Position numbers and translations under genes: made by a program | Notes under the pieces: generated by a model | What the model was told of the DNA's origin: nothing | The model's database searches: none | What the model saw: the letters and a program-made list of their open reading frames with translations, nothing else | From: Phallus indusiatus | Taxonomy: Eukaryota > Basidiomycota > Agaricomycetes > Phallales > Phallaceae | DNA length: 64,000 bases | Direction: 5' to 3' | Assembly: GCA_027605045.1 (NCBI GenBank) | Contig: JAQFWX010000060.1 | Coordinates: forward strand, 1-64,000 | Part shown: positions 9,272 through 23,400 of the stretch, piece by piece | Position numbering within the stretch: the first letter of the stretch is position 1 | How the letters are laid out: each line of letters begins with the position of its first letter

Positions 9272-11992
9272 ATGCTCAAGAGCGCAACGAGGTTCCTGCG
9301 TTGTTCCCAGAGATTCAAATCAGATCTCCGCGTCGAGTCATATCTATTCCTTTGCTCTTTCTCCACCATGTCTTCTGCACAGCGGACGAATGCTGCCCTC
9401 TCGTCAGTCGCTATCAATCCCCTCTCAATTGTATCCCATTCCGCTACCGAGTCACCTGCTAATTGGCGTGCCGCTCTCCAGGCGGAGGCTTCAGTAAATG
9501 ATTTCCAACTCTTGAAGACACTTGTCTTCAAACCAAAATCTGCCAAATCGGCGGCGGCTGTTCCAGTTGTCGTTATTGCTGCCGAACAAACCGAAACGAG
9601 CTCCTCTGCGCTTGCAAAGAAATTAAACTACAAGGAAATGCGACTTGCCTCGGATGATATTTTGAAAGATATCTTTGATCTCGATAAAAACTCTTGTAAT
9701 ATATTCTTCTCTTCTCCGTATATATTACCCTTTTTGACTCCAATTTGTCTTCTCAGTAACTCCTCTCGCTCTGACTGCAACATCCTTCTCCCGTGTTCAG
9801 ACAGTCCTTGACCTGTCTTTGAAGGCTTCTTCAGATATTTTCGCCGTTCATGCATTTTCTTCAGATACCACGGTTTTCCTCACAGGAGCACAGATCGCGA
9901 CATATCTACGCTCTCTAGAATCCGAAGAGATCAAAATACACGAAATTGACTTTACTCAAATAAAAAACGAGCCATCGTCTGCTGCGCTCAAAGCTCCCAG
10001 CTCAGGTGCTGCTCCTGCCTCTAAAGAATCAGCAAAGACAGACAATATTCAAATTGGGATTTTGTACAAAAAAGAAGTGGATTTTGCCGGATGGTACACC
10101 GACGTACTGCTCTTTTTTTTATTAGCCATTATTGAGTGGTACATCTGACATATGTCTTTCAGGTGTTGTTGAAATCAGAAATGATGGATTATTATAACGT
10201 TAGTGGGTGCTATATTCTCAAACCATGGTCGTACTCCATCTGGGAAGCAGTACAAGGTACTGAAATGATTGTCGCTATTGTTTTTTTTTTTGGAGTTATT
10301 AATTTGAACTATTCTTGTAGAGTGGTTCAATACCAAAATTAAGCGTTTAGGAGTCGAAAACGCCTATTTCCCTATGTTTGTATCTTCAAAGGTTTTGGAA
10401 AAAGAAAAAGATCATATCGAAGGTTTCGCTCCTGAAGTAGCATGGGTCACTAAAGCGTGAGCTCTTTATCTCGAAATCAAAGCAGTTTGATTGACTGGCC
10501 CTTTCAGAGGAAACTCCGATTTAGAAGAGCCTATTGCTATTCGTCCGACGTCTGAGACAGTCATGTATCCCTGTATGCTGTTTTCTTGTAGAGTCTGAAA
10601 CCTACAACTTATATATCTTTAGACTATGCGAAATGGATCAAGAGCCATCGTGATCTTCCGCTCCGACTGAATCAGTGGAACAGTGTCGTGCGATGGGAGT
10701 TCAAAAATCCTCGTCAGTGGATAGATTAACACGGTACAGCCATCCGAAAATTAACCATCATACTTCAGAGCCATTCCTTCGAACTCGTGAATTCCTCTGG
10801 CAAGAGGGGCATACAGCTCACCTGTTCAAAGATTCAGCCGATGAAGAAGTCCTTCAAATCCTTGATTTTTATCGGCGAGTCTACGAGGAGCTTTTGGCCG
10901 TCCCAGTGATTCCTGGTGTCAAATCTGAAAAGGAAAAGTTTGCAGGAGGTCTTTATACGACGACTGTAGAAGCTTATATCCCGGCTACAGGTCGTGGTAT
11001 ACAAGGCGCCACGTCTCATTGTCTGGGTCAGAACTTCAGCAAAATGTTTGGTATCGTGGTAGAGGATCCGAATGCCTCCGCGCAGAGCAAGGATGAAAAA
11101 GAGAAGGCTGGAGATGCGGCCGATCCAAATGCTGGAAAACTGTTCGTGTGGCAGAATAGCTGGGGTCTATCAACCCGTGTCATTGGTGTTATGGTTATGG
11201 TACACGGTGACAACAAGGGCCTTGTTCTTCCTCCACGAGTGGCAAGTATTCAGGTCGTCGTCGTGCCATGTGGCATCAACAGTAAAACCGATCATAAAGC
11301 CATTTTCAAAGCATGTGATGATCTCGTACATACCCTACAAAACGCAGGTATCCGTGCCAAGGCAGATCTTAGAGAGGGATATAGCCCAGGATATAAATTC
11401 AATGATTGGGAGATGAAGGTGATAATTCTTTCATTCTTGAGCTTTGTAAATGAATCTCATTGAGCTTAAACAAGGGAGTTCCAATCCGCCTTGAAATTGG
11501 TCCAACAGATCTGGCTAAATCTCAAGCATTATCTGCCCGACGAGACACTGGAGCTAAAGCACCAATTCCTTTAGTCAACGTAGCTGATTCTATCAAACAA
11601 CTTTTGGATGTCATTCAACGTGACATGTTTAATCGGGCGAAAGAAGTATTTGATTCTCACGTCGTCCCCGTTACCAAATGGGAGGATGTAGTGCCGACAC
11701 TGGATAATAAGAACATCATCGTTATCCCCTGGTGTGAAGTTGAGGCATGCGAGGATGATATCAAGGATCGTAGCGGTCGATCGTGCGTTCTTTATCCTTA
11801 CTTATGATGGTAATATTGACATTTACATATTGTAGCGCGGAACAACAAGATGAACGTGCTCCTTCAGCGGGTGCGAAATCTCTTGCCATCCCATTCGCTC
11901 AAGACCGATGGCCCAAAATCGAACAAGGAACGTTATGTCCAGCTTGCGGAAAGCAAGCTAAAAGGTGGACCATGTTCGGAAGATCTTATTAG
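9272..11992 (+). CDS. Prolyl-tRNA synthetase, eukaryote/archaea type
   Basis: A class II synthetase charging tRNA-Pro. The N-terminal region (about residues 40-200) is a YbaK/ProX-like editing-type domain. The catalytic core follows: [36 protein letters not shown] (motif 2 region), [16 protein letters not shown] and [15 protein letters not shown] (motif 3 area). The anticodon-binding domain follows (VVVPCGI, then [17 protein letters not shown]). The C-terminus has the family's paired cysteines (LCPACGK) and ends in FGRSY with a terminal Tyr. The gene has about seven short introns; one falls inside [18 protein letters not shown] near 11778-11836. Two in-frame ATGs exist. The one at 9272 adds an Arg-rich 32-residue leader ([16 protein letters not shown]). 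The one at 9368 has a better CACC context and gives MSSAQRTN. The leader may be a mitochondrial presequence. Confidence 0.96.
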
Positions 11993-12290
11993 AATGTATT
12001 TTGTAGAGTCTTTTCGAGAAGATAAGGAGTCAATTACGAAATCAAATTATTTTGAAGTGCATAATTGGATAAATCTTATGACAACAACTAGTATTTGGTA
12101 AGGTAGAAACAAACGAGTATAACTTTTGATTGCGCTAGTAGAATAATTGGAGAAATAAGAAATGAGTCAGATGAAATCTATATAGAAAGAAATAAGAATA
12201 CGAATGCGGTTATAATCATTAGAAAGATAGATAGAATATAATGAACAAAATAGGATAAAAGACGGTTCTGGAAGGTGGAGTCGCACGAGT

Positions 12291-15200
12291 CTATTCCATG
12301 CTAGAATCTAGCGGCTCCATGTCATCCAACCGTTTTTCCAGATCTTCCAGCGTCATATCAGCCAAAAGTTGTAATTGAGTGACCTTGAGGCCAGTCGCAG
12401 TCCGAATGGCTGCTGATAGACGAACAGCAATTAACGAGTCAAGTCCATACGAAGTGAAAGGTACATTGGGAGAAAACTCTTCTGGTAAAACATTCAGCGC
12501 TGTTTGAACCAAGCTTTGTAAATCAAATTTATCTTCGCCATCCGCGTGCTGCGCCGTTTCGACTTTTTCGGTGATGCACAAGTGCTGGAAAGTCGTTAAT
12601 GACCCCATATCTTGACGGACTAGTTCCCATTTTAAATCAGGAATATATTGCTGGAATGATTCGTGGCGTAGTTTGCAGATTCCATCGGCCAAATAATCAA
12701 ACAGTTCTGAGAGAAACCGTAAGCATCTTAGAAGCAAAATGACACGGGGAATTGACAGACCTCTGGTTGTCAGACCCCAATCGAGTAAATGTTGAGAACG
12801 GGATTCGTTAGTCCGCTGATCACGTATTAACCAACCACTATCAACAATTCCAGGGACGACGAGGGAAAACGCATTGGGGTATTTACTCGTCATGCTTTCA
12901 ACGGCCGACGACGCACTGGCATAATTTGTCACAAAATTTGTTATAAGAACATCGAAAGAAATCGCACCTGGTATAATTAGATTGACCGGCACTACCAAAT
13001 AACGCAGCCACAGATGAGAATGTAACAAAGAAGTCCAACCGGGAGATGTCCATGCATCGTTCCAAATTAAGAAAAGCCTTTGTTTTGGCCGCAAAAACTC
13101 TATCAAAGTCTTCCTTCGTCTGGTTCAGGAACGCTTTGTCGGAAAGGACAAGTGACATCAAGAAGCATCCGCCTAAAGGCCTTCGCAAAGATTTCAAAAG
13201 CCGACTTGTTGCTTTGTGTTTGCTAGCATCAACAGCTTCAAGATGCAAAGAAAGGTCTTGGAGTTGCTCTAAGTATTTCAGTGTACGCAGACTGTCAATT
13301 TGTCCAGTATGCCGTAATGACTCGCGACCGCGCCGAGAAGTCAGAACAATATCCCGCGCCCCGTTCTAGGAAAAATATCCATGTCATTATCATATTTTGT
13401 GATTTTTTTTGGGAACGTACCTCATACATCCAAAGTGCCATTTGGATGCCGATTCCACCAATTCCACCAACTAGCACGTATGTCTTTGTTGCATCGAATA
13501 GATGAGATTTTTCGGGAACTCGCGAAACATTCGCACTGCGAATAATATCGTCAACGTGAACACAAGGGGAATGGCTGGTATAATTCTTCGGGAGAACAGC
13601 CATCGCACTCTCCAAGGCTAGAGTAACCGACCACCAGTCATTCTTGAGATGTAACGAGAGACTTTGCGAATTGTCATTCCACATATGTACGGTACCATTC
13701 GGTGAACGAAGCCGACCGAGGGATTGAGTTATAGCTTTACTTTGAGATCCAGAAATGATGACATCGTAGGATCCACGCTGTTGAGCAACCCAAAAAGCAT
13801 TCGAAGCGATGGAAATCTGATTGATAGGGATTCGGAGGTTTTGGGAAAGTTCAGTAGCATCTCCTTCACCAATACAAAAAGTGTTCAGACCCAAAACCAA
13901 ACAGAACCTGGCTACGGAAAAACCGATGGAGGTATGAACATCAGTGACGAGGACGCGATTTATCGCCTCCAAACGGCCCAATCGCGTGAGTGTACCGGGA
14001 CCAAGAGCCCATGAAGTGGTCACGATCCCCGGAATATCTGCTAAAATCCGACTTTGCTCCGCCTGGGAAAGAGTTACAGAACCGCCGTGAACAACTAGGA
14101 AATTAGAAAGAGGGGCTGATGTGACGCCCATGACCCAACTGCCTTTGGGGAACTTGCTAACGCTATTGCAAGCAACAGTCCCAAGAAACGCTCTTGGATA
14201 GTTCTCTTCGGACGATGACCAGTGACGAACATTGACATTGATGTGATGTCTTTCACCCACTGCGGGTGATATGTGAACAATCTGGCCGTCAATTCGAGCC
14301 CATGGCCTAGATGCATCAAAGTCGACACGAGGATCGGAAGGCGGGGTCAGCGGCACAATACGAGGAACATATATCTCCCCGCTGTTAGTCAGCTTGATCT
14401 CCGTGTCGTAAGGAGGATTCTTCTGGAACTCCAAAATGGAGGCCATTCGTTTGGGAACAGACCATGAGGCATCAAAGATGACAAACCGGATGGTCCAGGC
14501 TGGGAACTCCTTAACCAACGTTCGACAAAGACCGCGTCCGCTGTCGCCGTCGAGTCCGTCTGTAGCCGCTATCCAAATAGATAATTTTGCTGAAACATCC
14601 AGTCTGGCCATTTTATCGCGAAGATCCATCTCATGCCCGTATTCGTATGTGAAGATGGGATCAGATATACATGATTCTTCGAGGATTTGTTCGGAATCAA
14701 GCTTTTTCTCGTCCGAAACGGGTGAAAACTGCGTTATGTCACTAGAGCAATCAGAAGTCGCTTGTCCATTTTCTACGAGAGGCGTAATTTTACTGGCGCT
14801 TTTAGTCTTTTGGGCAAGGAACACGAGAGAATGGTCTTCATCAGGATCACTACAAGAGAACGTATTGCATTTGAATCCTGTGGATGTCAGGATATCACGC
14901 CAACGGTCGAGTGATACGGTACAGTGGGAGGTACGATCTTCGCCGAAATCGAACCTTGTAATGACTCAGCATAAAAAGTATCTCGCTTGAATTTGATACT
15001 TACCATTCTTGAAAACCTCCAAAGATGAAGTCATACCAAAGTGTACCGGGAGAACCACGCTCCCAGGCTTCCCCGTCAAAATCGACAACTAATGTGTATC
15101 CGCCAGGGACTAACAGATCTGAAATAGAATTCAGAGTTTGAGTGAGATCGCCAGTCGCGTGTAAAACATGAAGGGCTGTGACAATATCGAACGATGAGGG

Positions 15201-18200
15201 TGCTATTCCCTGTTCTTCAAGCGATTTTGTGAGATCATATGCTATGCCTCGAATATATGGGTGTGAGAATCGTTGAGACGCCTGAAGAGCAAGACCCAGC
15301 GAGATATCGGAAGCATAATACTCGACGATAATACCAGTAAATTCAGAGACAACATTGAGAAGATGTTCCGTCAACATCCCAGTTCCACAACCGACTTCCA
15401 AGACACGAATGACCTTTTTTCCAGCTGAAGAAAGCTGCTGGAGAAGATCACGGAATAGACTTGCAGCTTCACGACAACTTGGCTGCACGGTATTACCGGA
15501 GCCGTAGAAGTTCTGCATGATCTCGACGTTGGAGTATAAGGCTTGGACAGTTGCCTGTATGAACAAGTTTCAAAAATGATTAATAAAGAAAAGGATGAAA
15601 GACGAACCGTAGACGAAGTGAAGATATCGCTATGAACCTTCGATACCTTTTCTGTAACATCGAAATAGCACGCATATCGATCCTTCAACGAACTGACTAG
15701 AGACGAATCAGGGACTGGATACGACTCGATCCGTTTTTCAACTTTTTTCGCGAATTCCCAGTATCGTTGACGATGACGCTGAAAGATTCAATCAGAAAAT
15801 GGTTGCCAGAAAATGAGAACAGTAAATTTACCTCGACGCCTACAACGATTTGTCCATGGAGAGTCTTTGCGATGGTTTGAGCTGCTAAACAATCCAGTAC
15901 CGTCCACAGACTGCGAGTGTTGTTGGTTATTTCCCGAACATGACATTGATCGCTGGAACTCGCTACTGGTATCGCGACAGGTTGCCATTCAAGCTGGTAA
16001 CGTCGCGTTAATGGCTGTTGAATGCTATTCGAGTGACGTGTCATTTCGAAACATGAAAGTGTACATAGACGTTCTCCGGTTAGGGTTGTGACGGATATGT
16101 CTACCGATATGCCTCCTGTAATAGATCCCCAGATCACCTACCCGCAGAATCCGGAAGTTTGAATTTTACGCACCTGGTGTCCAATCTCTCAAAACAAAGT
16201 GGGCCGCTAAGTGATCCGGCAAGCCTGAAGCCACGAGTGTTTCATGCAGAACAACTCGAGCAACACGTGAAGGAAGGAAGTAATCACGTGTCTCATAATC
16301 GAGGATGACTTGTTCGCGCTGCATAATGAAAAACATGCATCCATGGAAAACAGCATCAAGAACCACAGGATCCAATATGTACTTGTGACATCTAAATTTA
16401 ACAAGTCAAATAAGCGACATGAATTTGAAAGAGCTTATGAGGCGTAACGTACTCTGACAAGCCTGCAGCACCCTGGAGGACAGCGAATAACTCGTCATCA
16501 CCTCGAACACACGAAGTCATGCGTCTGAATTCTGCGCTGTAGTCAGCGAATCCCTTGAAACCATGATCATAAAGGTCTTCAATCCTGCATGCCTGGGTGC
16601 AGCGACTTTTGATAGCAGCAACGTTTAATGGTGATGAATTGCTTTCATCAATTTCCATAGACAGAATACCACGTGAGTGGATGCGATCAAAGGCCGGGGA
16701 TTCCTATAAAGAGTAAGTAAAACTATATTATAAAAAGACAGGTGTTTTTCGATTAGGACTCACCCGATGAATCCAAGCTTTTTCGGCACTGTTAGCAAGG
16801 GAAGATGAGGTTTTGACAGTCCACTCGGCACCATCTAACGCGACCTCCACGGTCGCCGGAACATCAGACGATAGAGGTAATGCCGCTAAGAATTCAACGT
16901 TCGACAACGTCTTAGCACCAAATTCCAGAGCCATTTCAATAAACCCTGCGGCGGGCATAATTGGCTCCGAATTGATAACGTGCCCGGCTAGAAGGGGATG
17001 CGTCTTTTGACTCAGACGTAAACGAGGATGGTTCAAAGGCCCATTCCGGGGTGCGAGGAGTCGGTGAAACGCAGGGGAGTCGAGATGGAAAGGTATTTCC
17101 TTCTTGTTGAATGGGTACGGGGGGAGTTTAACGTTGGAATCCCAAGCGGGGAAATCGTTCAATACGTCGAAATTGACATCGAAGCCGTTCATCACTAATT
17201 GTCCCAAGGATTCGAGGAAAGCAGCTCCTTCCAGGAATTCCCCGGATTTGGAAGGACGCCGAGATGGGCAAGTGATCTGGGAATCATCAACACCAGCAGA
17301 AGAGATGTATGATGAAAGAACAGGATGCGGGGAAATTTCGATGTAGCACATGTTCGGGTATTGCTGGACCAGTTGCGAAGTAACTTGGTTGAATAAGACA
17401 GCTTGACGCGCATTTCGCCAAAAGTAATCGACGGAATACAGCTCTTCCCATTTCGTTCCGGTGACGGTTGAATATGTGGTAACCTTCGGCTTGCCTGCAC
17501 TAGGGAATCGTCTGAACACGTCTCCAACATGAGTCTCACATTGATCTTTGCAGATATCCATTAGGTACGAATGAACGGGAACAGGGATACGCAGACGGCG
17601 GGCCAAGATACCGCGCTTTTGTGCAAGAGAGCAAAGCTTATCCACAAGTCCGACCAGACCTGCTACACTGACGCCATCGGGGGAATTGTAACAAGCAAGA
17701 ACGAGACTTTGCTCTCGAGCGGCCAGGTCAAAAATACCTTCCTTCGCAACGACTTCGTCGATGAGAGCCTGAGCTTCGGCTTCTCCGCAAGAGACGGCAG
17801 CCATACCTCCTCCAACGCTCTCGGCCACACTCATCATTTTAGCTCTAGCAATAGCTACTTGGACTGCCATCTCTTTGGGCCCTGCTCCGGAAGTATATAA
17901 AAGAGCAGTTTCTCCCGCGCTGTGACCGAGGACGACGTCGGGCTTGATTCCCAAGCTACCCAAAAGATCGAAGACGGCGATTTGGAAGATGGTTAATGCG
18001 GGGAGAACGACAGTCCACTCGCTGGAACCGGATCCATTGCTGGAGGCTGAACTAGTCGATGTCGTCGGACCTACGAAAAGGCCGGAACTCTCGATAAGAG
18101 AAAATCCCATGATAGCCCGGTAGGCTTCGTCGCACTCGTACACGCTGCGTCGGAATACGGCGTATTTTGAAAACAGCTGACGGCCCATAAGTGCATGTTG

Positions 18201-20413
18201 AGGTCCTTGTCCACTAAATACAAATGCGAGAGGTGGACGAGTTCGCGGCGCAAGTCGAGCATCACAAAAGGTTAAAGGTTTGGAAGGCTCAGCGGAGGGG
18301 TAGTAAAGAGCGTACGATCGCCAGGTAAGCTGACGACTCTGCCGGCCTGCCAGCTTGGCTAATAATGGGATAGATTCTTTGGGCGCATTAGTGAATGTTT
18401 CTCTGAGAAGATCCGTCATCGCAGACGAAGAACGTGGAGAGAGGCCGCCAGACATAATTAGAACAGCACCATTGGGATCTGACAGACGTTGATAAGATCT
18501 ACTTCTGTTGGTGTTTGAACGTGCCAATCCTTCGACAACGACGTGCCCATTAGCTCCACCAATACCGAAGCTAGAAAGAGACACGAGGGCCTTTTGGGAA
18601 GATGCGCGAGGGGTTAAAAGAACAGGTGTAGTGTTCGGCACTAGTAAGTTATGTTCTTTCCATTGAATTTTTCCATTAGGTGCCGTTAAATTAGCCGTGG
18701 GCGGAATGGTGTGATGTTCGATCATATGCATCACCTTGAGCAAAGATGCCAGGAAAGCCGTAATCTCGAGATGACTACAGCCACAACAGAAATAAATTCA
18801 CATGTTCTTCTTCTTCAGGCTCTCAAGCAGAAAAAAAAGGGCTTACCCTACGTTCCCTTTCACGCTACCTGCAAGAAGGGGACTGCCATCCTTGCGTCTA
18901 AACATCTCCCCAACCCAATTAGCTTCAGTCGGATCGCCGGCAGCGGTTCCTAAGTGTGTGTAGAGTGTGTTTTTTTTTAGAATTGAGTGAAGGGAAAATC
19001 AGCACTATGAATATTACACACCAGTTGCGTGCATTTCTACGAAGTCCACTTCTTCCGGAGACCGTCCAGCTCGTTCATATGCACGAAGCATGGCAGCTTT
19101 TTGGGCAGCTGCAACGGGTGCATTGAGTGGAGCTTGATTGCCAGCAGAATTGATAGCAGATCCAAGGATCTTGGCCACGAGAAATAATAAAACGTTTTTC
19201 GTAAGGACATGCATAAGCGAAGAAAAGCTATTCAAAAGGACTTACGGTCGCATAGATGTGATCGCCATCTTGTAAGGCAGCGTCTAGTGGCTTGAGAACG
19301 ATACAAGCGACACCTTCACCTCTAGCAAACCCATCTGCAGAAGCATCGAAAGGCTTGCATTTGCCATCCTTTGATAACACGCCTGACCGAGAATACTGAA
19401 TCCATTCGTTCAGTCTGAAAGGGAAGAAACCCGTTTATTAGTCACGTGCTCAAAGGAAGCGAAGTTAAAAAAAAATTAAAATTCAAGTGATACCAAAAAG
19501 GGAAGGCACGAAAAAGAAGAAAGAAGTGGGAGTACAACAAACCAGAACCACGCCGACCACGCTTACATTTATGTAAACGTGGTGGCACAGCAGACTGGGT
19601 GAAAAAGTGTGGAAGGGAGGGTGAAGGGGGAGACACGAGAGGGGAAATCAGGGAAACCGAAACGCACCTTAAATTCAGCTGGGCGCCACCAACAACTGCA
19701 CTTTGACATTCTCCGGCCCGTAGAGCTTGGACGGCCAAATGAGTGGCTACGAGTGTAGAAGAACAGGCAGTATCTAGGGGAAGAGATGGGCCGTGGAGGT
19801 CGAGGTGGTACGAAATTCTGTTTGCGACTGTTGCGGGAATGGAAGCAAAGGTTCCGGTGAGTGTATGCGGATCCTTGAAACAGAATTCAAAGCAAAAAGA
19901 AAACACAAGTGAGTAGAAAGAAAATTAGTATTGCATTACAGTAAATAATACATACAGCTTCCCCAAACATACTGGGTTCGTGCGCGACCCCTGCTGCGTA
20001 CACGCCTACGTCTGCACCCCGGTAGTTTATTCCGGCATCTCTCAAAGCGAGGAAGGCATGCTCTATCAGCTTTCTGGTCGACACTGGGAGCGCTGGTGCG
20101 TCGGAGGAAGGGATGGCGAATTCGACTGGGTCAAATAAGGTTGGTTGAGCAAGAAATGCTCCAGATTGAGGTGTAATTAGGGAAGAAAAGCTGAAAAAGA
20201 AATGGATTATATGGTTTCAAGTTCAATTCAGGGAACGCAGAAGACCAAATAGACTGACGCATCATGATTGAATCTGTCTTGGGGAATAGGAGAATAAGCC
20301 TCGCCCTTTTGAAGGAGGAACGGCCAGAATGAATTGAAATCGAGATTGACATTCTCTTGTGCGGATGGTAATTCGGCGGAGACACCGATAATTGCTATCG
20401 GTTCGGGAGGCAT
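12291..20413 (-). CDS. Highly reducing polyketide synthase, KS-AT-DH-CMeT-(psi-ER)-KR-ACP (PKS2)
   Basis: This is a multidomain iterative type I PKS of over 2,000 residues with many short introns. KS (about 20400-18530) has active site DTACSST (about 19765), EMHATGT and [13 protein letters not shown] (about 18230-17200) has FSGQGPQH and GHSAGE (about 17915). DH (about 17010-16170) has [15 protein letters not shown], where the usual Gly of HxxxGxxxxP is Ser, and VLDAVFHG. The C-methyltransferase (about 15560-15000) has [11 protein letters not shown]. At about 14330-13560 a region resembles an enoylreductase ([16 protein letters not shown], then [15 protein letters not shown]), but its NADPH glycine motif is lost. 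KR (about 13500-12850) has [14 protein letters not shown] and [20 protein letters not shown]. The ACP has [12 protein letters not shown] with the phosphopantetheine Ser (about 12440). There is no thioesterase; the protein ends after the ACP. The layout predicts an unsaturated, possibly polyene, C-methylated chain. It is convergent with the synthetase gene 298 bp away. Confidence 0.95.
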
Positions 20414-23400
20414 ACAGGAACAAACGCCTGGCGGTTAGGTGGATGGCAATGCAGATGTCAAAGGCGCCACGGGTTTAGGGGAAAGAAAGGAAGGAAGAAA
20501 TGCAAATGAGCTATTATGCTGAAGAGAGAGAAAGAGAGGAAGAGTGGGCGATGTTGGAGGGAAACGACAGAGCACCGAGTGGAATCCGTATATGTGTGTA
20601 TATATATGATATGATACACACTATATATAGTACGCGGAAATAGATCTCGATGACGAGACGAGACGGAGAGAGATAGAGATTCAGATATCAGACTACCAGT
20701 GAACACACACGAGACCAGCGAGCGAGATGATGGATGCTGGCATTACCAAATAAATAAATATATATTTTTCACCACAGCCAAAATAAATATTCGCAGTGCT
20801 ATCACGTCGATCCCATACTTGGTTCTACAAAAAAATGAAATAACATGGCTTCTTCACAAAAAGGTTACTGAGTCTCACGTAATCATTCGACATTCTTTTG
20901 TGACCCTATGTACATATGTACGACGACGCAAGGGTTCCTTCTCTTCGCTTGCTGGTCTTTGCTTGCCTGCTTGCTCAGTTCAGCTAGGGCCGATCAGCTC
21001 TCTTGCTCCGTGCTTAGTCCTTATTGTATTTCATATTTAGCGTTTTTTTTTTGAGCCGAGCGTATTACCATCCCGAGGATTCTATCAACCCACCGGCATC
21101 GAGTCAAAATCGTGCAGCTTAATACAGTACGAACGATGAGGCCATCATCGTTATCAGTATCATCGTCATCATCATCATCATCATCATCACCACATTCACT
21201 GAATACTTTAAACAATCACTTTGCGTTGTGGTCTCCTCTTCTTTTGCCAACATAACGAAAGAGTCACACACACGCTCATTCATCGCTTACACAGGCACCA
21301 TCCATCCGTCGCATGTCATGCCATGCACGCTCCCTCCACCTAACAACTCATATATCAACAGTGATGTCGATCATGTCCAATCCCCTTCTCTTCTTGTCGT
21401 CTCCTCGCTCTGTGGTGCCGCGCTATGTCTCCGTGCCTCGCAAATTTCGCTCTGTTACCAGATCCGGCCACCTCTCCCGAAATCAACGCCAGATTAGCTG
21501 CTATCCAATAATCTCTTCCTCCATTCTGGCTAATTAGTTGATCTGGTCATTCCATACAAATTTTTTATTTAGCTGGCGTATGAAAATCCCTGGTATATTT
21601 GCTGCCGTGATTTTCCATGGTCCGTCCGTGCTGGGATGATGGTTTATGCATGCTCTACGTCCTATGTTTCTCTCCAGGCAAAGCTATGATACTTTTGTTC
21701 TCCATGCCGCTCGGAATATCACAGTTTCGTTGTCCTCTCTTTGTTTTCTTTTTGGATAAAAATTCAGAAGAAACGCATCAGCCTTCGGATTTCGCCGTCA
21801 AATATCAAGGCTCTTTATCCGCTTTGATTTGTCTAGTTTGTGAGCCTCTGAATTTTCTTCAGCAAACTCCGTTTTTTCTTCTGGTGTCCACCCCTTGTTT
21901 TCCGAATGGACCGGAACATCGCCAATCTTAGTTTTCCTCTCTTTTCCCTTCGTCAAAAGTCAGTCGGTTCCGGTCTGTAAGCTTGTAAAAGTGAGTCCTC
22001 AGTGTTTATTTCGGGTCGGACCAGCACTCATTTAAAAATAAAATTACTATTTTGAAAATGCTTTGTTTAGCCCGAACGATTCGCCATCCAATCGCTGTAT
22101 ATACTATGATATGCTCAGTCATGGTTTGGATACCAAAGTTTTTTTCGCCTGGACATCACCGAGATGTATAGTAACATCTCCCCAAAGGTAACCGCGCGGC
22201 ACCACTTCGCGTAGCTTGCCAAAAAGACAACACCGCTTAAAGAGCTAGTTTTCGTCTTACAATTCTCTTTTTGGAGGACCTGCTTGGTAGGCCTAACCTT
22301 ATAAATTTGAAAAAAGCATCCTGTTGCTAATTCGAGAAAGTTTATTGTTCACATCTGCCCGAGCTGTTCCGAAGAAACCTTGAAGCGCTTATCATCATGC
22401 ATTGTGGCTTATTTTTTTTTGGCAATTGCCACCGTTTAACATTTTTAAGCATAAACACTACGGAGATCGACTCAGTGCAGGCACACCTTAACAAAAAAAT
22501 CAGACCCGAGGGCTTAAAAGTTGCGGGTTGACCGTCACGCGATAAACGTATATAACGACATTTGAAGCAAAAAAATCTCCAGTTTATTGTTCCGGATTGT
22601 TCTGAAAAACCCGCCGTGTCAAGAATAACCCTTAAGTAACGATCTTTGGAGTATTGTTGCATATATGTAAGTATTAACATGTTCTGCGACGCGTCGGGTT
22701 CAGCCGTCCGATCCGAAGTGCCAAATACACTCAATCTTTATTGGTCAACCAAACCAGAAACAAATTTTTCTGGCTGATTAACCAGTTTGCGGTCACCGGT
22801 GGTTGACCGCGTCTCTGTTTGGCAGTGCTTCCGACTTTAGTTGGGAGACAAAGGCTGCGAAAGCACGACGCCGTCGCACTTCAAGTGGCGGCGCACAATT
22901 AGCTCCACTCGGGCCGCAAGTGATTTCTTTTAGCGAGCGCAATTGTTCTCTTTTCCTGGCAATTTTTGATGTGCGCGCAGAAATCTGAGCCAGGTGATTG
23001 GCAGCAACCGCATAGTTTTTCAAAAAAGATGATAGACTTACCACCGCAACCACAAAGTGCATGCATGCTGGCATATATTAACTGCGCACTGACCATTTGA
23101 TGTTGGGCTATAAAGCAGGATGGGCAAGATGTCTAGAAAATTGGGTCCGTGCCATGTCGCTATGCTAAACTGGATGACCGCTAATGAAGTGCAGCTATAT
23201 CGATGCATAATAATGCACGAGATTGCAACGCATGACACTGCCAAAAACTTGCGCATAATCAGCAATACGACCGTTATATTTTGGACAGTCATGTTCAATT
23301 TTTGCCAAGCTGTTTTTCCGTAGCCCGGACTTGATTTTGAGCGTTGATCTTGAGACGTGACTGTCATCCGGCATTTACGATATGTGTATTTAGATTCTAA

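Noticed and set aside
11760..11840. Frameshift near the C-terminus of prolyl-tRNA synthetase
   Set aside because: Using the donor at GTGCGT gives [20 protein letters not shown] in frame.
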